16,189 nucleotides of DNA, taken from positions 1 through 16,189 of the forward strand of contig CAZRMK010000040.1 in assembly GCA_964601165.1 (NCBI GenBank), read 5' to 3'. A program made the translations under genes and the position numbers. Positions 1 to 7,067 of the stretch are shown here, one piece after another (within the stretch, counting starts at the first letter, position 1; each line of letters begins with the position of its first letter). Origin of the DNA: Thiosulfativibrio sp964601165. Lineage in GTDB: Bacteria > Pseudomonadota > Gammaproteobacteria > Thiomicrospirales > Thiomicrospiraceae. Below the pieces are notes generated by a model. It was not told the origin of the DNA, made no database searches, and saw nothing but the letters and a program-made list of their open reading frames with translations.

Positions 1-242
1 AAATCAAACTTTTATTATCTGATTGGCTAGCCTTACACTTATCTGAAAATAAGCTTAGTAATGAGCAGGAAATAGTGCAGGAAAATGACAAGAATATACT
101 TACGGCAACAATTAAAAACACTTGGCAATTACGCTGGTGGTTACAAAGCCAAGGTTGTTATGTAACGGTGTTAGAGCCTAGGTTGTTAAGGGATGAGGTT
201 AAAGAGTCTTTAAAAAAGACTTTGTTATTGTATGATGAATAA
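1..242 (+). CDS. WYL-domain transcriptional regulator, C-terminal fragment
   Basis: Only the last 79 codons are present; the reading frame enters from the left edge (first full codon at 3) and stops at TAA 240-242. The tail contains LRWWLQSQGCYVTVLEPRLL followed by RDEVKESLKKTLLLYDE. This matches the C-terminal extension (WCX region) of WYL-domain regulators, which typically ends with a W-x-L-x-x-G...V-x-V-L-x-P-x-x-L-R-x-E pattern and a short amphipathic helix. Such proteins usually carry an N-terminal helix-turn-helix and act as ligand- or nucleic-acid-responsive transcription regulators; those parts lie outside the window, so the regulated genes cannot be told. The 92-bp gap to icd, with its own candidate promoter, suggests separate transcription. 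The family call rests on this short motif only. Confidence 0.7.
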   Translation, partial: IKLLLSDWLALHLSENKLSNEQEIVQENDKNILTATIKNTWQLRWWLQSQGCYVTVLEPRLLRDEVKESLKKTLLLYDE

Positions 243-269
243 ATTAAAAAGGTAAAAGTAAAAGTATTT

Positions 270-299
270 TTGGCATAAAAAGCTCTCTTTTGATAAAAT
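270..299 (+). promoter_or_regulatory. Candidate sigma70 promoter for icd
   Basis: TTGGCA at 270-275 and TAAAAT at 294-299 are separated by 18 bp, a good fit to the -35 and -10 consensus. The start codon of icd follows about 35 bp downstream of the -10 box. Seen by eye only; AT-rich DNA gives many chance -10 matches, so the -35 box carries most of the weight. Confidence 0.45.
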
Positions 300-334
300 A
301 TGATTAAATTTTACCAAATATTGAGACCTGTAAC

Positions 335-2560
335 ATGCCTGAAAATGCGAAGATTATTTATACCCTAACCGATGAAGCACCAGCCTTAGCAACCTGTTCT
401 TTTTTGCCTATTGTACAATCTTTTACCGCAACGGCAGGGGTAGTAGTAGAAGCTAGAGACATTTCATTGGCGGGCAGAATAATCGCAAATTTTTCAGATT
501 ATTTAATGCCAGAGCAACGTATTGCTGATGCTTTGTCTGAGCTGGGAGAATTAGCAAAAAACCCTAATGCTAATATTATTAAATTACCTAATATTTCAGC
601 TTCTATTCCTCAGTTAGAGGGAGCAATTAAAGAGTTGCAATCTCAAGGTTATGCTTTGCCTAGTTATCCTGCTAATCCTAAAACCGCAGAAGAAAAAGTC
701 ATTAAAGAAAAATATGCCAAAGTATTGGGCTCTGCTGTTAATCCAGTTTTACGAGAAGGCAACTCTGATCGTCGCGCACCACCTGCCGTTAAAGATTATG
801 CTAAAGCAAATCCACATTCTATGGGGGTTTGGAGCAAAGATTCTAAAACTCATGTTGTCAGTATGGATGAAGGAGATTTTTATAGCTCAGAAAAGTCTAT
901 AACTATTGAAGAACCATGCCAGTTTAAGATTGAATTTGTTAATAAAGATGGCGAGGTAACCCAGTTAAGAGATTTGTCTCAGCTGCAAACAGGTGAAATA
1001 ATAGATACCTCTGTAATGAGTCAATCATCCTTACGAGATTTTTTTAAACAAGCAATTAATGAAGCAAAGAAACAGGGTATCTTATTTTCTTTGCATTTAA
1101 AGTCAACAATGATGAAAGTATCTGACCCCATTATTTTTGGTCATGCACTAGAGGTGTTTTTTAAAGAAGTTTTTGATAAACACTCTGTAATATTCAATGA
1201 GTTAGGGGTATGTTATAGCAGTGGTTTGGGAGATATTTACGCTAAAATTTCATCTTTAGACTCAGATAAAAGATCTGCAATTGAAATAGATTTGGCAGCT
1301 GCTATGGCAGAAGGCCCTGATATCGCAATGGTAGATTCTGATAAAGGAATCACTAACTTACATGTACCTTCAGATGTAATTATTGATGCCTCTATGCCAG
1401 CAATGATACGTGGATCTGGAAAAATGTGGGATAAAAATGGTAATCAACAAGATACCTTAGCATTAATTCCCGATCGTTGTTATGCAAGTATTTATGGAGA
1501 AACTATTCGTTTTTGTAAAAATCATGGAGCTTTTGATCCAACAACCATGGGCACGGTTCCTAATGTAGGATTAATGGCACAAAAAGCAGAAGAGTATGGT
1601 TCACATGATAAAACTTTTCAAGCAGAGTCTGAGGGAAGTATTCGGGTAGTTGATGCTGATGGTAAGGTGTTTTTAGAACAAGCCGTTGAGACAGGTGATA
1701 TTTTTCGTCTGTGTCAGACAAAAGATGCTCCAATTAAAAATTGGGTTCAATTAGCGGTTAATCGTGCAAGAGCAACAGGAATTCCAGCTATTTTTTGGTT
1801 AGATAGCAACCGATCTCACGATCATGAAATGATTGTAAAAGTAACTAAATATTTAGCAGAGAAGGATACTACAGGGCTAGAAATTCATATAATGCCTCCA
1901 GCAGAAGCAACTCGTTTCACGCTTCGTCATATTAAAGATGGCAAAGATGTTATTTCAGTTACTGGAAATGTATTACGTGATTATTTAACCGATTTATTTC
2001 CTATTTTAGAACTAGGAACTTCTGCTAAAATGCTTTCTATTGTACCTTTAATGAATGGTGGGGGATTATTCGAGACAGGTGCAGGCGGTTCTGCTCCTAA
2101 ACATGTACAGCAAATGTTATCTGAAAATCACTTACGTTGGGATTCATTAGGAGAGTTTTTAGCCTTAGCGGTCTCGTTAGAGCATTTATCACAAAAGTTT
2201 GAAAATGCAAAAGCCCAAGTTTTATCTAAAGCGTTAGATTCGGCAACCACTAAGTTTTTATTAAATAATAAATCACCCTCGCGAAAATTAGGGGAATTAG
2301 ATAATCGTGGTAGTCATTTTTATTTAACTCTTTACTGGGCAGAAGCTTTAGCTGAGCAAAATGCCGATTTACAGTTAAAAAAATGTTTTACACTTTTTTA
2401 TAATGACTTGATTGCTAATGAAAATAAGATTGTACTAGAGTTAAAAAGTGTACAGGGAAAGCAGGTGAATATTGGCGGATATTTTAAACCAGATGTAAAT
2501 AAAGTTACCGAAGTCATGCGACCTAGTAAGACTTTTAATTCTATCATAAGCTCTTTTTAG
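335..2560 (+). CDS. icd: Monomeric NADP-dependent isocitrate dehydrogenase
   Basis: Oxidatively decarboxylates isocitrate to 2-oxoglutarate with NADP+ in the cytoplasmic TCA cycle. At 741 aa it has the full length of the monomeric class (Azotobacter/Corynebacterium type), unrelated in sequence length to the ~45-kDa homodimeric enzyme. Residues 131-147 read GSAVNPVLREGNSDRRA, the isocitrate-binding segment (Ser133, Arg140, Arg146 by position). Lys257, Asp352, Tyr422, Arg549, Asp550 and Asp554 fall one to two positions from the substrate and metal ligands I recall for the Azotobacter enzyme, so the active site looks intact. The late segment GGGLFETGAGGSAPKH is also family-typical. The ATG at 335 is preceded by GAGACCT, whose GAG can act as a ribosome site about 8 bases upstream. 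pyrC follows after 22 bp, suggesting a shared transcript. Confidence 0.97.
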   Translation: MPENAKIIYTLTDEAPALATCSFLPIVQSFTATAGVVVEARDISLAGRIIANFSDYLMPEQRIADALSELGELAKNPNANIIKLPNISASIPQLEGAIKELQSQGYALPSYPANPKTAEEKVIKEKYAKVLGSAVNPVLREGNSDRRAPPAVKDYAKANPHSMGVWSKDSKTHVVSMDEGDFYSSEKSITIEEPCQFKIEFVNKDGEVTQLRDLSQLQTGEIIDTSVMSQSSLRDFFKQAINEAKKQGILFSLHLKSTMMKVSDPIIFGHALEVFFKEVFDKHSVIFNELGVCYSSGLGDIYAKISSLDSDKRSAIEIDLAAAMAEGPDIAMVDSDKGITNLHVPSDVIIDASMPAMIRGSGKMWDKNGNQQDTLALIPDRCYASIYGETIRFCKNHGAFDPTTMGTVPNVGLMAQKAEEYGSHDKTFQAESEGSIRVVDADGKVFLEQAVETGDIFRLCQTKDAPIKNWVQLAVNRARATGIPAIFWLDSNRSHDHEMIVKVTKYLAEKDTTGLEIHIMPPAEATRFTLRHIKDGKDVISVTGNVLRDYLTDLFPILELGTSAKMLSIVPLMNGGGLFETGAGGSAPKHVQQMLSENHLRWDSLGEFLALAVSLEHLSQKFENAKAQVLSKALDSATTKFLLNNKSPSRKLGELDNRGSHFYLTLYWAEALAEQNADLQLKKCFTLFYNDLIANENKIVLELKSVQGKQVNIGGYFKPDVNKVTEVMRPSKTFNSIISSF

Positions 2561-2582
2561 TTAAAAAAACGGGAAGTATAAA

Positions 2583-3614
2583 ATGACAACAAGTTTAACA
2601 ATGATTCGCCCTGATGATTGGCATGTTCATTTACGCGATGGTAAAGTATTAAAAACTACGGTTACTGATATTAGTCGCTATTTTGGTCGTGCAATTGTAA
2701 TGCCAAATTTAGACCCTCCTGTAGTGAATGCAGCACAAGCCAAAGATTATTATCAACGTATTATGGCTGCTAATCCCAGCCCGCACTTTCAGCCCTTAAT
2801 GGTATTGTATTTAACAGACAATACTCGTGTTGAAGATATTGTTGCCGCGAAAGAATCTGGAATTGTATATGCTGCCAAATTGTATCCAGCAGGGGCAACC
2901 ACTAATTCCTCTTCTGGTGTGACTGATGTTACTAAATTAACGGCAGTTTTTTCAGCCATGCAGTCTGTAGATATGCCATTATTGATTCATGGAGAAGTAA
3001 CCCATGCAGATATTGATATTTTTGATCGTGAGAAAGTTTTTATTGATACTATTTTAAAGCCTTTAATAGCAAATCATCCAGATTTAAGAGTGGTTTTGGA
3101 GCATATCACTACAAAAGATGCGGTAGATTTTGTTAAAAGTTCTGGTGCTAATTTAGCGGCTACAATTACTGTTCATCACTTATTATTTAACAGAAATCAT
3201 ATGTTAGTTGGTGGAATTAAACCACATTATTATTGTTTGCCGGTTTTAAAGCGTAATACCCACCAAGATGCCTTAATAGTAGCGGCAACTAGTGGTGATG
3301 CTAAGTTTTTCTTAGGAACAGATTCGGCTCCGCACGCAAAAGGTGCAAAAGAGTCTGCTTGTGGTTGTGCGGGTTCTTACACCGCACATGCTGCTATTGA
3401 ATTATATGCCGAAGTATTTGAGCAGGCTGGTGCTTTAGATAAGTTGGAAGCTTTTGCTAGTTTAAATGGTGCTAAGTTTTATAAACTTCCCATTAATGAA
3501 GATAAAATAACTTTAATAAAAAAGTCATGGCAAGTTCCTTCATCTATTGTTTTTGGTGATGATGTAGTAATTCCTATTCGAGCAGATGATACTATTTTAT
3601 GGGAGGTTCAATAA
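2583..3614 (+). CDS. pyrC: Dihydroorotase (PyrC type)
   Basis: Catalyses the reversible cyclisation of N-carbamoyl-L-aspartate to dihydroorotate, the third step of de novo pyrimidine synthesis. At 343 aa it matches E. coli PyrC (348 aa). The binuclear zinc site is complete: His14 and His16 in DDWHVHLRDG, Lys99 in YAAKLYPAGATTNS (the lysine that is carboxylated), His136 in LLIHGEV, His174 in LEHITTKDA and Asp247 in LGTDSAPHAKGAKES. These sit two to three positions from the E. coli residues. The start codon has GGGAAG upstream. It sits 22 bp after icd and directly abuts the next gene (stop 3612-3614, ATG 3615), so it is probably the middle gene of a three-gene operon. Confidence 0.97.
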   Translation: MTTSLTMIRPDDWHVHLRDGKVLKTTVTDISRYFGRAIVMPNLDPPVVNAAQAKDYYQRIMAANPSPHFQPLMVLYLTDNTRVEDIVAAKESGIVYAAKLYPAGATTNSSSGVTDVTKLTAVFSAMQSVDMPLLIHGEVTHADIDIFDREKVFIDTILKPLIANHPDLRVVLEHITTKDAVDFVKSSGANLAATITVHHLLFNRNHMLVGGIKPHYYCLPVLKRNTHQDALIVAATSGDAKFFLGTDSAPHAKGAKESACGCAGSYTAHAAIELYAEVFEQAGALDKLEAFASLNGAKFYKLPINEDKITLIKKSWQVPSSIVFGDDVVIPIRADDTILWEVQ

Positions 3615-3890
3615 ATGAAAAGTTTGCCTACAAATGTAGTTGCTTACAAAAAAACTCTTGAATTTAATGAGATGAGTGTTCCTAAAGGTTTACTTAAAGC
3701 CCATCAGACTAAAGAAAATGTCTGGGGTAAAATTGTGGTGATTGAGGGTGAGTTGCAATACACTATTATTGAACCAGAAATAGAGACAATTGTATTAACT
3801 GTAAATAATTACGGTGTTGTTGAGCCTACCATTCTTCACGAAGTAAAACCTTTGGGTAAAGTTAAATTTTATGTCGAATTTTATCGATAA
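3615..3890 (+). CDS. DUF1971 family small cupin-like protein (YeaR/TehB-N type)
   Basis: A 91-aa soluble protein with the DUF1971 layout: an N-terminal LPTNVVAYKKTLEFNE segment, then PKGLLKAHQTKENVWGKIVV, EGELQY, VVEPTILHEV and a closing GKVKFYVEFYR. It resembles the single-domain YeaR and the N-terminal domain of some TehB proteins, predicted to form a small beta-barrel of cupin type. No reaction is established. YeaR-like genes in enterobacteria respond to nitrate/nitrite or nitrosative stress and TehB is linked to tellurite; neither role can be inferred here, because the gene is fused transcriptionally to pyrC. The ATG directly follows the pyrC stop; its ribosome site GGGAGG (3601-3606) lies inside the end of pyrC, so the two are likely translated in a coupled way. 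Confidence 0.88.
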   Translation: MKSLPTNVVAYKKTLEFNEMSVPKGLLKAHQTKENVWGKIVVIEGELQYTIIEPEIETIVLTVNNYGVVEPTILHEVKPLGKVKFYVEFYR

Positions 3891-3912
3891 AGGTCTTAGT
3901 TTAGAAGATTTT

Positions 3913-3941
3913 TTATGATTTTCTATAGATTTAGGTATTAT
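3913..3941 (+). promoter_or_regulatory. Weak candidate promoter before the RIO kinase gene
   Basis: TATTAT at 3936-3941 could be a -10 box, with TTATGA at 3913-3918 exactly 17 bp upstream as a poor -35 box. It lies in the 92-bp gap between the DUF1971 gene and the kinase gene. Low weight because the stretch is very AT-rich. Confidence 0.3.
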
Positions 3942-3982
3942 ATGCAAATGTCTCAAATAATTTTTTAGAGTAGTATTTTAAA

Positions 3983-4837
3983 ATGAAAACCCCTAAACGT
4001 ATCTTGCCTTTAATTGAAGACGGCTTGGTTGATGAAGTGATTCGTCGTTTGATGAGTGGTAAAGAAGCGGATGTTTTTATGGTACGTTGTGGCGCTGAAA
4101 TTCGCTGTGCTAAGGTTTATAAAGAAGCCAATAAACGTAGTTTTAAAAAAGCCGTAGAATATCAAGAAGGACGTAAAGTTCGTAATAGCCGTCGAGCTAG
4201 AGCCATGCAAAAAGGTTCTAAATTTGGTCGCCAGCAGCAAGAAGATGTTTGGCAGAATGCTGAAGTAGATGCCCTTTATAAACTTGCCAGTGCAGGCGTA
4301 AGGGTACCAGAGCCTTATGGGTGTTTTGATGGTGTTTTATTGATGGAGCTGATTACCGATGAAAATGGTGATGTTGCACCGCGTTTAAATGACGTGAGCA
4401 TGACTCCTGAGCAAGCTCTTGAAGATCATGCTGAAGTTATGTTGTTTGTAATGCGAATGTTATTTGTTGGAGTCATTCATGGAGATCTATCAGAGTTTAA
4501 TGTGCTGGTAGATGAATATGGTCCGGTTATTATTGATTTACCGCAAGCGGTGGATGCCGCCGCTAATAATAATGCTAAGCGTATGTTAAGCCGTGATGTT
4601 AATAATATGACAAATTATTATGGTCAATATGCTCCAGAGCTATTAAAGACCCAATATGCCAAAGAAATTTGGGCTTTGTTTGAGGCAGGGGAGCTAGATC
4701 CTGATGTTGAATTGACGGGATCATTTTTAGAGGTAGAGCATGAGGCTGATGTAGACTCTGTTATGGCAGAAATTAAAGCAGCACTAGAAGAAGAAGAAAG
4801 ACGTCAAGAGCGTATGAGTGATGCTGAAAATGAATAG
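3983..4837 (+). CDS. RIO-type serine protein kinase
   Basis: A 284-aa bacterial member of the RIO atypical kinase family. The domain spans roughly residues 5-240. SGKEADVF (25-32) is the RIO nucleotide loop, Lys44 in CAKVYKEAN is the ATP-anchoring lysine, and VIHGDLSEFNVLVDEYG (164-180) is the catalytic loop with Asp168 and Asn173. VIIDLPQAVD (182-191) is the metal-binding segment with Asp185, in RIO1 style (usually IDxPQ). The stretch with many Arg/Lys at 63-83 matches the flexible loop of RIO1. The tail from about 245 is acidic (many Glu and Asp). Archaeal and eukaryotic RIO kinases work in small-subunit ribosome maturation; the role of the proteobacterial branch is not settled. It lies 18 bp before a ribonuclease H gene and is probably co-transcribed with it. 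Confidence 0.93.
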   Translation: MKTPKRILPLIEDGLVDEVIRRLMSGKEADVFMVRCGAEIRCAKVYKEANKRSFKKAVEYQEGRKVRNSRRARAMQKGSKFGRQQQEDVWQNAEVDALYKLASAGVRVPEPYGCFDGVLLMELITDENGDVAPRLNDVSMTPEQALEDHAEVMLFVMRMLFVGVIHGDLSEFNVLVDEYGPVIIDLPQAVDAAANNNAKRMLSRDVNNMTNYYGQYAPELLKTQYAKEIWALFEAGELDPDVELTGSFLEVEHEADVDSVMAEIKAALEEEERRQERMSDAENE

Positions 4838-4855
4838 TGACAGGTTTAAAAAATA

Positions 4856-5641
4856 ATGGCTAAAAAGTTTTATGTTGTTTGGCAAGGAAGAGAGCCGGGT
4901 ATTTATAGTGATTGGAATAGTTGTAAAAAACAGATAGATAAGTTTTCAGGAGCAAGATATAAATCTTTTTCAACTAAAGCAGAGGCAGAAGGGGCTTTTA
5001 AAAAATCTACTGGGACATATCCATCTCTACGCCGCCGTTCCTCTTCGCCATTAGATATATCTAAAAAGAAAGCCTCTACTAAAGGTATAAAAACCTATTC
5101 TGCACCTGAAATTGACAAAATGGTAATCGATGTCAAAATATTTACCGATGGTGGCTGTGAGCCTAATCCAGGAAAAGCCGGCTCTGGGCTTGCCTTATAT
5201 CGAGATAATGAAATTTCAGAACTTTGGTATGGGTTGTATAACTCTATGGGAACTAATAATACCGCTGAACTTAGTGCGTTTTATGAAGCTTTAAAAATGG
5301 CAAAAATTGAGATAGAAAAAAATATTAGCGTGGTTATTTTTTGTGATTCAAAATATGTCATTCAGAGTATTACTCAATGGGCTATTGGTTGGGAGAAGAA
5401 AGGTTGGAAAAAATCAGGAGGAGAAATTAAAAATTTAGAGCTTATTCAAGCCATGTTTAAATTACATCAATCCTTGAAAAATAAACTACAAGTTTTGCAT
5501 GTTAATGGGCATGTAGGGGTAGAGGGCAATGAATTGGCAGATAGAATGTCCATTTTGGCAATTGAGAGTAAAGAAATATTATTTTCTCAATATCAAAAAG
5601 TTATAAACTTAGATAATATTTTAAGTCTACGAAGAGGGTAG
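4856..5641 (+). CDS. rnhA: Ribonuclease HI with N-terminal hybrid-binding domain
   Basis: Cleaves the RNA strand of RNA-DNA hybrids. The 261-aa protein has two parts. Residues 3-50 (FYVVWQGREPGIYSDW, then a Ser/Lys-rich strand with YKSFSTKAEAEGAF) form the small hybrid-binding domain also called the caulimovirus viroplasmin domain. A basic Ser/Lys linker follows at about 51-90, then the RNase HI fold at about 92-240. All four metal-binding acids are visible: Asp98 (FTDGGCEPNPG), Glu138 (NNTAEL), Asp164 (FCDSKY) and Asp229 (GNELAD), with His219 in NGHVG. The basic handle residues WAIGWEKKGWKKSGG are present. This two-domain layout is common in eukaryotes and scattered bacteria, less so than the single-domain 155-aa E. 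coli form. Ribosome site is weak (CAGG about 12 bases before ATG); it is the second gene after the RIO kinase. Confidence 0.92.
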   Translation: MAKKFYVVWQGREPGIYSDWNSCKKQIDKFSGARYKSFSTKAEAEGAFKKSTGTYPSLRRRSSSPLDISKKKASTKGIKTYSAPEIDKMVIDVKIFTDGGCEPNPGKAGSGLALYRDNEISELWYGLYNSMGTNNTAELSAFYEALKMAKIEIEKNISVVIFCDSKYVIQSITQWAIGWEKKGWKKSGGEIKNLELIQAMFKLHQSLKNKLQVLHVNGHVGVEGNELADRMSILAIESKEILFSQYQKVINLDNILSLRRG

Positions 5642-5674
5642 TTTTTAGAGGGTGTTCTTTATTTTCTACTTAAA

Positions 5675-5835
5675 CCTAAATCCTGCAAGTGCTTGCACAC
5701 ATATAGCACAAGCTCTTGATTCATATAGCGAATTTTAATTCTTCGGGAATATCAATAAGTATTCCGCTTGAATTAAAATCACTCTATAAATCAATATCTT
5801 GCACTATATATGCACAATCACTTGCAGGATTTAGG
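5675..5835 (+). repeat. Long form (161 bp) of a palindromic MITE/REP-like element
   Basis: The outer 17 bp are a perfect inverted repeat: CCTAAATCCTGCAAGTG at 5675-5691 and its reverse complement at 5819-5835. The pairing extends as an imperfect hairpin through most of the element, including TTTTAATTC / GAATTAAAA and a central GGAATA-tcaataag-TATTCC loop. CTTGCAC occurs at 5692-5698 and again at 5798-5804. Flanking pentamers TTAAA and TTGAA match at four of five positions, a possible eroded target-site duplication. It holds no gene; it fills most of the 247-bp gap between rnhA and the DnaJ-like gene. The orientation given is arbitrary. Confidence 0.9.
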
Positions 5836-5858
5836 TTGAATTTAAATTAGGGTATATT
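5830..5858 (+). promoter_or_regulatory. Weak candidate promoter overlapping the end of the palindrome
   Basis: TATATT at 5853-5858 lies 17 bp after TTTAGG (5830-5835), the last six bases of the long palindrome. The -35 match is only three of six. If real, the element supplies the -35 box of the DnaJ-like gene. Confidence 0.22.
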
Positions 5859-5888
5859 TAAAGGATGTTTCTAAATTTAAATAGATAA

Positions 5889-6662
5889 ATGCATCAGTCA
5901 AACTATGACATCTCAATAGATTATTTTGCTATTTTAGGCGTGCATTATAATGCCTGTGAGAAGACTGTTAAGTTGGCTTATCGCAAAATGGCACGGCGAT
6001 ATCATCCTGATGTTTCTAAAATACATAATGCAACCGAAAAATTTCAAGAAGTATCTGAGGCTTATGAAGTTCTTTCAAGGTTTAGAGATAGTTACTGTCG
6101 CGATTATAACCTCTCTAGTCGCCAGCGCCATCAAAGATCATCTTCAACAAAAACACAATCCAATTCAGATAAAGAAAAAAAATATGCTCGCTATACTCAA
6201 AAGACAATAGATGGAAAAAACCGTCAAATTACTTATCCTTTAACCTTGCGTTATGCCATTCGCTTACTTAAAATTGGTTTTTTTTATATCCCTGGTTTAA
6301 AAGTGAAAATGAAATTTACCCGTGAAGCTTTTACCGGTCGAGTTTTTCGTTTAAAGGGCAAAGGTTATATGGGTTTATTTGGTGGAGAATCGGGAGATTT
6401 TTTGGTAAGTTTCTCCATTAAATTAGATGGTTTAAGGTGGACATTAAAAGAAGCTGATCTATATGGCACGATTTCAGTTGCAGAAATCTTACTAAGAATT
6501 GGAAGTACACTTGATTTAGATTCTCCTTCTGGGTTAATATCAGTAACTGTTCCCTTGAATTATGCAGCAGAAACCTATATTAAAATAGACAATATGGGGC
6601 TTCCTGCTGATGCTGACAACAGAGCGGGGCATTTATACCTCAAACTTAAGTCCTTATCCTAA
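5889..6662 (+). CDS. DnaJ-family co-chaperone, CbpA-like, short
   Basis: A 257-aa J-domain protein that should stimulate the ATPase of a DnaK-type Hsp70. The J domain covers about residues 11-75: DYFAILGV, helix II with YRKMARRYHPDVSK (HPD at 39-41), then FQEVSEAYEVLS. No Gly/Phe-rich stretch and no CxxCxGxG zinc-finger repeats are present; instead a basic Ser/Gln/Lys linker runs at about 76-105. The C-terminal part (about 110-257) looks like the two peptide-binding beta domains of type II (CbpA-like) J proteins, with VFRLKGKGYMG and LRIGSTLDLDSPSG as recognisable points, but shortened compared with the ~300 aa of E. coli CbpA. An in-frame TAA sits directly before the ATG, and the next Met is inside the J domain, so the start is certain although no clear ribosome site precedes it. 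The gene is bracketed by two copies of one palindromic repeat. Confidence 0.85.
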   Translation: MHQSNYDISIDYFAILGVHYNACEKTVKLAYRKMARRYHPDVSKIHNATEKFQEVSEAYEVLSRFRDSYCRDYNLSSRQRHQRSSSTKTQSNSDKEKKYARYTQKTIDGKNRQITYPLTLRYAIRLLKIGFFYIPGLKVKMKFTREAFTGRVFRLKGKGYMGLFGGESGDFLVSFSIKLDGLRWTLKEADLYGTISVAEILLRIGSTLDLDSPSGLISVTVPLNYAAETYIKIDNMGLPADADNRAGHLYLKLKSLS

Positions 6663-6680
6663 GAGTTTGATTATATAAAA

Positions 6681-6735
6681 CCTAAATCCTGCAAGTGCTT
6701 GCACTATATATGCACAACTACTTGCAGGATTTAGG
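6681..6735 (+). repeat. Short form (55 bp) of the same palindromic element
   Basis: Begins with the same 24 bases as the long copy at 5675 and ends with the same 31 bases apart from two changes (CTA here, TCA there). The ends pair over 16 perfect bases. The flanking pentamers are identical, TAAAA at 6676-6680 and at 6736-6740, consistent with a target-site duplication, though the sequence is A-rich. It occupies the gap between the DnaJ-like gene and clpS and could fold as a hairpin in RNA. Confidence 0.9.
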
Positions 6736-6752
6736 TAAAAAATAGAGGAACT

Positions 6753-7067
6753 ATGTCTTTAGAAAATGAAAATGATGGTGGAGAGGTTTTAGAAGCTGTT
6801 AAGCTACGAATTAAACCTCCTAAACGTTATCAAATTGTATTACTGAATGATGACTTTACTCCAATGGATTTTGTGGTTAAAGTATTAATAAAATTTTTTG
6901 CGATGGATGAATTACAAGCGTCTTCTGTGATGTTAGCTGTTCATGAAAAGGGCAAAGGGCTTTGTGGTGTTTATAGTCGTGAAATAGCTGAAACTAAAGT
7001 GCAAATAGTTAATCAATATTCACGAGAGCACCAACATCCCTTACAATGTCAAATGGAGGTTATATAA
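6753..7067 (+). CDS. clpS: ATP-dependent Clp protease adaptor ClpS
   Basis: N-recognin that binds proteins with N-end-rule destabilising residues and hands them to ClpA for degradation by ClpAP. At 104 aa it matches E. coli ClpS (106 aa). After a flexible acidic N-terminus (1-20) the core begins KPPKRYQIVLLNDDFTPMDF, containing Asn32 and Asp33 of the amino-group pocket, and His64 in VHEKGKG, the third pocket residue. GAGG lies 7 bases before the ATG. The stop TAA (7065-7067) shares its last base with the ATG of clpA, the usual tight clpS-clpA arrangement. Confidence 0.97.
   Translation: MSLENENDGGEVLEAVKLRIKPPKRYQIVLLNDDFTPMDFVVKVLIKFFAMDELQASSVMLAVHEKGKGLCGVYSREIAETKVQIVNQYSREHQHPLQCQMEVI
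7055..7059 (+). promoter_or_regulatory. Ribosome binding site of clpA
   Basis: GGAGG lies 7 bases before the ATG at 7067. It decides between that start and an in-frame ATG at 7046, which would add seven residues of poor fit and has no such site. Confidence 0.8.

Noticed and set aside
3889..3916. Rho-independent terminator after the DUF1971 gene
   Set aside because: TCTT-agtttag-AAGA followed by T's gives only a 4-bp AT-rich stem, too weak to call.
4010..4240. Minus-strand open frame of 76 codons
   Set aside because: It lies wholly opposite the RIO kinase gene, has a low-complexity Phe/Thr/Asn composition and no ribosome site.
5675..6735. CRISPR array
   Set aside because: Only two copies exist about 1 kb apart, they are palindromes of unequal length, and no regular spacers occur.
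7046..7066. Upstream in-frame ATG for clpA (adds seven residues)
   Set aside because: GGAGG is placed for the ATG at 7067, ClpA proteins begin with that Met-Leu-type start, and the clpS stop overlaps it as usual.
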